The notes below the pieces were generated by a model that had not been told where the DNA came from, did no database searches, and saw only the letters and a program-made list of their open reading frames with translations. From positions 989,460-1,053,459 of the forward strand of contig VXAY01006827.1 in NCBI GenBank assembly GCA_013399855.1: a DNA stretch of 64,000 nt, in the 5' to 3' direction. Every line of letters starts with the position of its first letter. The stretch's first letter is position 1. Shown piece after piece: positions 40,501-49,500 of the stretch. The stretch is from Oxyruncus cristatus (lineage: Eukaryota > Chordata > Aves > Passeriformes > Cotingidae). Position numbers and translations under genes: made by a program.

Positions 40501-43500
40501 CTAATTAACTTTTCAGCTTCTGTAACAAATGAAATAAGGTCCCATGGGTAACCTGGCTGCCTGAGCCTACACAGTCCTGACTCTCACCCTGAAAACCCTG
40601 TCACTATCTCCTACCCTTCAGCTGGTTTTCATGGCCTAGACAGAGTCTTCATCTGTGTCTATCTTCACATTGCCATCTACCTCCTCTGATACACCCAGGG
40701 CACCTCTTCCCTGTGTGCCAGTGGGGTAGCTTCTTTTACTCCTGTCTGGATTTCATTAACAGGAGCTGGACTCTGAAAGAGAAAGTTTTGCTTTCCGGTA
40801 CATCTGCATCAGAATGGGCCCCCATCCTCGGGAGAGCACCCGTAAAAGATGCTCCTTCTGGGTCGTGCTCATACAGACAACTTCTACTGGCAAGAACTTT
40901 TCTGAACTTCAAGGCTCTCTGACAAGGTTGTGCTATTAACACAACTTTGATAGTTTTGAACAGATGTTTCAAGGGGATGGAACCTTCTTCCCAAATTTCA
41001 TAAATTTTTAACATGGATAAAACAATGCTTTATCCAACCTAATACAGAGAAACAGCTGAACGCGTTTTAAACTAAAAAAAAATTAAAAATATTACCCTGA
41101 GGCAGAGGAGCTCATGGTGAAAATTTCAGCTCAAACAATGAAATACTACCAAAGTTGTAAAACCTGTGAAAATAGGAGCTTGTAATAAAAATTGTTAGGC
41201 AACTTTAATTACAGTTGTTTCTGCCTGAGTAGTTGCCTACAGTAACTCTCTTCTAGTGCCATTTTCTTTACGAAAAGCTAATTTTAAAAAAACCCCCAAA
41301 ATTAAATTTATACAAAAATATACTTCTCTAGGAAAAACTTAAAATTCCAAATAAAATAGTTTAAACATCATTATACAAACAACACTTGTCTGCACATAGA
41401 AATATATTTCAAAGTAAAATGAAGCGTCAGACTGGGGAAAGGAATTTCTAAGTTAAGAAAAATAGTCCAGCATGGATCCAAGAGAGTTAAGAAAATTAAA
41501 TGAGACATGTAAATCACTGTCTTAATTTTTTGATTGTATGATCCCACTTGTGTAAAGAGCAGAATTTGCCCCTCAGGACTCAGCTCTGAAAGATGGGAAT
41601 CTATAAAGATTCAAGCCTCCCTCCCTCATTATTTTTCAGTTACATTTGCATCTCAGTTGCCAGTACAGTCTCTAATGCACAACAGTTAGAATCACAAAAC
41701 AGGCATTGCAAAGGCTTGCATAAAAATTAATTAGCTTTCATCTCCAGAGACCATGGATCCTTCCAGGTCACCAAGGAGGCCACTGGAGATGCAACCATAG
41801 CTGCTTCAACACTGGAGCTCATTCCCCAGTTCCACTTCCCCGTCTCACCAGCATAATCAACCTTGGTGATAAAAAGGAATTGTTCCATCAACTAACTCTT
41901 TCACAAGACTGACTCAAGCAGCTTCATTCACTGCAACAACACTCATAAAGCAGCAAGGAGCTGACAATCAGAGGCTCAGGGAAACCATTTACATTAACCG
42001 AAAAGAAGAGAAGTAATCAGAAATAGCACAAACCACTTCACTATCACTTAACAAGTAACTCTGGGTTTTCATCCCGTTAGGAACTGTTGTGCCAATCAAA
42101 GAAGGTGCTCCCAGACTTCTGCTTTCAGGGAAGTCAGGAGGCACCTTCCTAGTGGCCATAACACGGGGAGAAACAGGCTTTAAAAGTGAATGAAAGACAC
42201 GCAACACATCAGAGCAATTCAACGCAGAGAAGAAATATTCTGCAGGCATGTGCCCACCCTCCCCCTCCCCCCCAGAAAAAAAACCCCCAACACATACAAT
42301 GAATTTTAACTCTGCAAACTGCAAGACTGGCCAGTATTTCTTACATCGTTCAGCTGCTTATTGCGGGCTGGGATGAGCGTATTGCTTAGCTGCTTATTCC
42401 CTGCCTTTAATGCTGCATCTCTTCTTGCTTGCTCAAGCAGAACTCTTGCTCGTTCTTTAAGTTCTTCCTGTCTTGACAACATACGTTGCTTAAAAATAAA
42501 GAAATATAATTAACAGCAAGGCAGCCTCAGGGTACTGAACGTTTATACAGTAGTTAATAGCCAGTGGCCTTCCTATATATAATAAAGGTCAGGAGTCACA
42601 TGAATTACATCTTCATGAGGTGACAGAGCGTTCTATAGAAATGAAAAGATGATCAAAATGTAAAAGAAGTCTTAGGCCTTTATAATGTAAATGGGAGTTC
42701 TCTCCCTTCCTTGTAAAACTTAATTTCTATCAGCATTTAATGCCTTTAAACTGCAACTGTGGAAAAAACCCAATTGGCTTCATAGAAGCTATGTCAAACA
42801 CGCTATGTGTTTACTTGTTTACTTTAATATGTATGCAAATATAATGCTTTGTTGGCTACTTATACGGGTATCACTCATTTATAACTTAAACTGAACACAA
42901 AGAGGATGGGTACGAGGCAAAAACCCCTGCAAATATACCTGCTTCTACTTAATTTATGAATATCCAGAAGAATGTCCCTTCTTTAGACACAAGGACTGAC
43001 TGTATTTGCAGAGCAGAAACAACAAAAGGGGGTTCTGCATAGGCAACATGAGAACACGAGCAGCTCCCAGACATATACACTCCCAAGGGCTGACTTCTCA
43101 GTCAAGGTCAACTGTGAAGACTGGGAAAATGCCTCTCTAGGCCTTTACAGGAGGCAGAGCTGGGACAAGGGTTGCTTGGTGTGCTCCTGCAACAACCACG
43201 TGGGAATAGGGGTGGTTGACTCCAAACTGCAACCGAGTTCAAGGTTAAGAGTGAGCCTCACATCTGAGATTTTATTACCACGTGCAAATGCACCAATCAT
43301 TAACATCAAAGAGCTGCCTTTAAAGTCAACTCTTGCTTTTTCTCGGCCTGTTACACCCTTGCCCTTGAAAATCTTCACAGAGAACAAATTTTGTCTCCTC
43401 CTGCTTTTCCATTCCATATGGGCCAAACTGCTCCTTTCTCGACCAGTACAAAAAGATGATGATGAGGATGATGAAGAGAAACTTCATGAGACTTCACTGA

Positions 43501-46500
43501 TTAAAGAAATTAGCTAGTTGTGGAACTAATATTTGGCCATTATCACCATCTGTGGACTGTTTCTCTTGCGATACAACGAATCTTTATGGCGCTTACTCAG
43601 AAAAAAACCCATAAAAATATTTGAAGAAATCACACTACCAAAAGACTGGCAGAAAGCCAAACAAAGCCAAAACTCAAGAAAGCTCTTCCCAGGGCTAAAA
43701 TTACAGGTCTGCTTTGGTATTTTTGTAGATAAGGCTTGATAACATGTTTTACGTATTTTTGTGATTATATGATTTATTGACAACACTCAGTATATGTATG
43801 CAACATGCAACATTCAACTTTCATCCTCACAGTAAATCTGCAAGGTAGGTGGGCATATACTTTTATCTTCATAGAAAAGAAAATGATATTGTGGTGAAGT
43901 AACATGCTTTAGGCCACTCAGTGGACAGCACAATTTAATAGTCTGGAGTTTCTACCTCACCATTGTGACTGAGTGGTTTCTCAAACAAGATTTTGAAATA
44001 TCTTTGGTAAATTTTAAGGTACTCAAAACTCGACATTTCTTATTGAACTAATGTCTCTTTCCACTTTTTGCTGGAAGTGCAAAAAGTGGCAAAAGTTTGG
44101 GAGCCATTTTCCAGATAGTCAAGACACAACTCCCTTTACTTGGAGAGAGACTGGAAAGATTAATAGCTGGACAGTTTGTATAAATTAGTTTTTCATGTAA
44201 TGACTGTTTTTCAGCACCACCCACTTTCTAGGCAAAATATTTACTGCCCAACAATAAAAATACACTGCTCACCTCACCATTCATACTGAAGATATGATGT
44301 ACATTACAAACACAGAGAAAAAACTTAAACAGCATCACCATCCTAACTCACAGGCATAAATTTCTTACCTGGGCTGTTTTTGCAGTTTGATCTGCATGAC
44401 TTAAAGCTGTTCTGGCATCACCATCAGAATCAGATTCTGTTTGCCTTGGAGAAACATGTGGTTTCTTTGCAAGATCTGTATCCATATTATAGGAGTATCC
44501 AGGCTTAGAAGTAGGAGATAAACTCGGTTTTGTGACAGGTGAACCAGGATCTGCTCTTGTGCTCTCTGTGGATCCTATACACCCCAGCTTTTCTTGCTCT
44601 GAGAAACCAGTAGTACTGTCTAAGCTCTGGTGTCTCTTCTTGTTGTTATCTTCACAAACAACTGTGGGAGACATATCCTCTTTTTGATCACTGACATGTG
44701 CTAAGTCACTGAACTCTAAAGTGTCAGTTATCAGCAATTTCTTCCTTCCCAATGTAGGCTGCACTTGCGTTGTGTCTGTACTGCTACACTTCCCAATTTC
44801 TTCAGACGCAGAAGTCCTTCCAGAGCTCTGCTGGGATTTCTGTGGATCTGTGTCACTTCGAGTCCTGCGAGAAGAAGGGGAAGCTGTGCTCGGGCTTAAA
44901 TGGTCATCAGGAGTCTGATGCTCGCTCTCAGATTCTCCAACACCACTGTCATTTACAAACACGGAGTCATCCTGAGAAGCAAAGTCGGCCAAGCCGCCGT
45001 CCGGCGGCTGCAGTTCGGGCTCCCGGTTCAGGTCATTCAGCTCCGCGTAGAATTTTTCCTGGTCGACAGAACTGTTTGTGTCCGTTTCATAGTTACCCAC
45101 TTTGTATGTGCTTTTACTACTGTTCTCCTCTATTTGAACCACGTTTAATTCCTGGCCACAGAAATGGGCCCTTATTTGATAGAGATAGGTCATGACAGTC
45201 AGTTTGTCGGGTATCGCCAATAAAACCATGTCCGAAGGTTCCAGCAATCGCGATATTCCTAAACTGGCAAACCCGTCGTATGCCTTTAAAAACAGACAAA
45301 ATACATGTTACAATGTGGCAGTTTCTTACACATCATAACATTTCAAGAATGCTGGTGGAAGTTTCGGTCTAAATAAGCAAGCCTCCAACACATTCAGTAC
45401 TACAGGTATAACATGGCTTCAATTCTGTTACTTATTATTCTTCTGGCTTCATTACAGTTGTTACTGTTTTGTGTTGCACCATCCAACTCATCGATTTTTC
45501 TTGATGGCTTCTATGTATCTTCTATAAATCTTCACAGTAAAGCAAACTGAGAGAATATAACCAGCAAAGACACTCAAATGGCATTTTTTAAAATATTTTT
45601 AACGTAATTTCATGCCATACAATGCTAAAATATTTGGTTGCTCAAAATTACTGCGCTTCTAAGAGAAAACAGATGTTCATGAAACCGCAACTTAAAAGCC
45701 CTTCTTTTTGCACTAAGAAAACCTGCCAATATCTTCAATGGTTCTTACTCAAGTAGCAGGAAACAAGCAAACAAAAAAAGGCTAAGAGTTGGACCAGAAA
45801 AAAAAAAAAAGCAACTCAGGATAGCTTTTTAAGATAAGGAACAAAGATATAAGAAACACAACACTAATCCATCTTGAGCTTTATCACTGATGATCAACCT
45901 TCTGCCTTCTACTTGTTATGTAATTGCAGTGATTTCTGTTGAAGAAAAACTACGTCCAGACAGCCAAAAAGAACAACACCAGAGATTACTTGACACTAGG
46001 CATAAATCACATTAATCCATCAAACAAATGCATTTTAAAAACATTTGTTGCTAAATTTGTAAGAAAGAGAGAGTGAAAATCATTCCTATTTCACTTTCGT
46101 TTCTAAAAAGCTAAACAATTGCAAGCCTCCCACTTTGTGAGGCCACATTGCCTTCTTACAGCTGGCCCTTTAAGTGAGTGGGCTTGGTGCATCAGGTTTT
46201 TCTAGTTTTGAAGAATTAAAGCCGTTTCTCAATTTACAATTAATTATTACTATCCTGGATTAACCTTGGAAGACAATATTGTGTTTCAAGGAAGCCTTTA
46301 AAAGGCCTCCTGTTAGCATAGATGCACTCAGTTAAAGCATGTGGGCTTCTCCTCCCCCAGGAATCCTGCAGCTCCTTTTCACCATCTTCTGAAGGGGCTT
46401 ACAATGTTCACAGCTGTTCCTACACTATTTTGAACAAAGGCAGATGCTAAATTTAAGATATGGATAAGAAAACCGTCCTCTGACAAGGAAACAATAACTC

Positions 46501-49500
46501 ATATCACTGGCTTCAACTCAAATCCACTTTTACACTTTTTCCTTAATTTCTTTAGTTTTAGAAGGATATTTAAAAAAAAAAAAGAGATGTCAATTATGAT
46601 CTTTTTTTAATCCTCTTGGCTTTCATACTAGTAAATGTTCAGTGGTGAGACAGAATGTGGGGATGGGCTGGCCAGCTCTTGGCAGACCCAGTTATTTTGC
46701 TTGCTCTGAGAAAAGGAGGCTCTCTCCTTCCCCTTGCAATGTCATTCCCTACGCGAGGGTCAAACAGTTTTTGTTTCAGCCACTTTTCAAACTCTGCTAC
46801 CAAAAGCTGGAATTTATCTTCCTGAAATTCTGCACGCTTCCCCTCACGCTCAGGTATAACTTGCCAAACCGTTTTAGGTGAAGTAATTTTTACATCACCA
46901 TAACAAATGATTCACAGAAGTTATCTACACATGGAAAAGGTCGGAATAATTTGCTTTTAAGGTCTTCTGGCTCTCCACACGGAAAATGATTTGGCCGAAA
47001 ATCATTGCTGGTCTTCAGTGGGGTATAACTTCTTGTGAAGGTTTATTATGAGAGATTGTTATGGCATATCTAAAGACAGAGCTGTGCTTAGATACAGGAG
47101 TGGCAAACACGACTGATGTATTTGCTGATACAGAACTCCGGACAGGGCAGAACAGCAGCAAAGTGACAGGTGGGAGGGAATGGAAAGAACTCGGACGGTA
47201 GAAGAGGGACAGGTGTCACTTACCTGGTCTTGGCAAACAGAGCTGGAGGAGCAGGATCAGGCTGGTTATGGAGGAGAGGGAGACAAGACAGATGGAACTG
47301 AATAGACATGAGGAGCACAGAGAACGGCAAGATAAAGGAGAGCAGGGCAGGGATTTGGGTTGGCAGCCTAAGCCTTGGCAGGTACCACGAATGATGAATG
47401 CTCATATGACAGCAGAAAACAGGCTGGGCACGAAAGAATAGCAAGCCAGCTGTGCCGTCTTGTGGACTAAAGGTAACACAAACGTTGTTTGTTAAGTGGG
47501 TCATTGCTAAGTCAGTGGCATAAATAACTTACCCCTCCACACTGCAGGTAGTGGGAGCTACCATCTTAAGAATGAAAGGACCTAAGGACAGGCATGGCAG
47601 TCCAGGGCAGCCAGAGCCCATAGACGTGATCTGACCTGAACTCTTTTCATGCTCTTAATTTCTTATTTATATGCTAATAAAACTAAATCCTACGAGTATC
47701 TCTCAGAGTCTATAAAATGAAGATGAGGACAGTGTTTCAGGGTTGTCAGGAAAGGTACTTGCTAAGAAGTAACACTACAGCATGACTGAATTTGGAGTGA
47801 TGGATATTCTCAATATCCATATTGATATTCTGCTGCAAATATTGCAGCAAAAGCTGCAATCACTTTTTGCTGCCTGTTCAGGTCTTCCAGTGATGCTTGG
47901 GATTAAACACAGTTATTTCCCACTGATGCCAGATAGTTATTTCCTATCTCCTCTCATTCTCATTCTGGTTGATACACATTTTTGCTTCTCTCCTTTTACA
48001 AGACAGTAGCTGTGTAGGTTGGCACACCAGTGTTTTACAGACATGAGCTCCAGAAACAGCAATCATGTGTTCTGGACATGTCCATACAACTGTGTGTGAT
48101 GGGTTCTCCCTGACTACTAGAAAAGCTGGAAGCTTCTTGATATTCCAGCACAGGTATAAATGCCTCGTGTTTCTAACTACTTTGTCACACGGTATTAACA
48201 GAGGAAATTTTCCAAGTCAAATTCTTTTTGTTAATCAGAGGTATCACTCAGCCTTGATTTTGCAAATGCTTGTTTATCTGCACGTTTAACTCTGCTCCTC
48301 CATGATCTCACTGAGGCCAACAAGCACCTCAGACACATGCAATTAGATATGTGCTTACGATTTTGTGGAATCAAATCGTAGAAGTATGAACACCTATTAT
48401 AAAAGCATGACTCCAGATTAAGGGTAAGGAATTTTTTCCATTTGACTCAATACTACCCCTGTAATTCTGAATTCTTCTGTTTAAATGTATAATTTAAAAG
48501 GATTCCTTCTAAAAATTGAATATTTTATTATGACAATAATGTAAGTTCAAATGCACTGAGGAATTTATTAAAAATGGCCAAAAACTGGGGGGAAAAAAAG
48601 CATCACAAACACTGAAAGTGCCAATTGAACATCCAAAATATACGTTACTCTTCCCAGACAATAATCCCTCAAATGAAACAAGCTTCTCCAAACAATAATT
48701 AAAACCAGAAATTCATTATTAGAATCATACTGTTGTGCCCTTCTACTTCTCATCCCTTCATCCCCTCAAAGCTCCAGCCAAGTGTTGCTTAGTAGCTTAA
48801 ATTTTTAAAGTGCAGGACATGTTATTAGCAATATGAAAAAATTCTGGTTTCGATAAGGGACTATACTGCCAGTATTCTCAATTTTAATACATTTCCCATT
48901 GTTTTTAATTTCATTATTATTTAATAATAATCAAATGGACGTATCAAATCAAATTAGCTGGTTTATGTTACTGGGAAGGCCATATGGATATCTGAGATTT
49001 AAGCAGAAGCACAACTCTTTGGACTATGAGGGAAAGTATCTCTGTAACGTTTCTGATTTTCTCGAAGATAATCCTGATTTCTCTTTTGTTCCTGACAGAA
49101 ATTTGAATTTGCAACATGCACCAAAAATATCTTCCAATTCAGATCGATGTTAATGTAGTAGCTGTTTGGGATTTTTTTATGTATGTATATTCAGGACACT
49201 AAGCCCATTTACCTATCTCCCAATGAAGTTTTTTTCTTTTTTTTAATTTACTGACAAGCTGATTGACAGACATCAATTGGGATCCATCAGCACAAGCACC
49301 ACAGGCAGTATTCCAATCATTTCCCTACTCTGTAACACACTGACATACTGGCCAAGATCAGATGTCACAGGTAAATACCCTTTTTCATTCAGCATCAGTG
49401 GCAGCACCAAATTGGCAAGTGGTTGGTGTGTGTTATAAAGAATCTCTGATGATGTGCCTTTTGTAACAGTGCATTTCCACGTGTAATTATACTCTGTATT

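Larger units (their letters stand above)
23766..42344 (-). other. EHBP1: EHBP1 intron (18579 bp), largest complete intron here
   Basis: This intron separates the two basic-helix exons. It contains low-complexity tracts (25432-25442, 29776-29810, 31893-31934, 38286-38900), a short 24-bp tandem duplication, a GC-rich patch near 29860-30060, a weak MIR-like trace near 36735-36800, and stretches with the look of conserved non-coding DNA around 24890-25060, 30360-30740, 32000-32110 and 33090-33400. The longest open frame outside the known exons, 28983-29666 minus, is unassigned. No additional EHBP1 exon with compatible phase was found. Confidence 0.85.

Noticed and set aside
44721..45195. Plus-strand frames opposite the large EHBP1 exon
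   Set aside because: They are antisense shadows of a clear coding exon on the minus strand.
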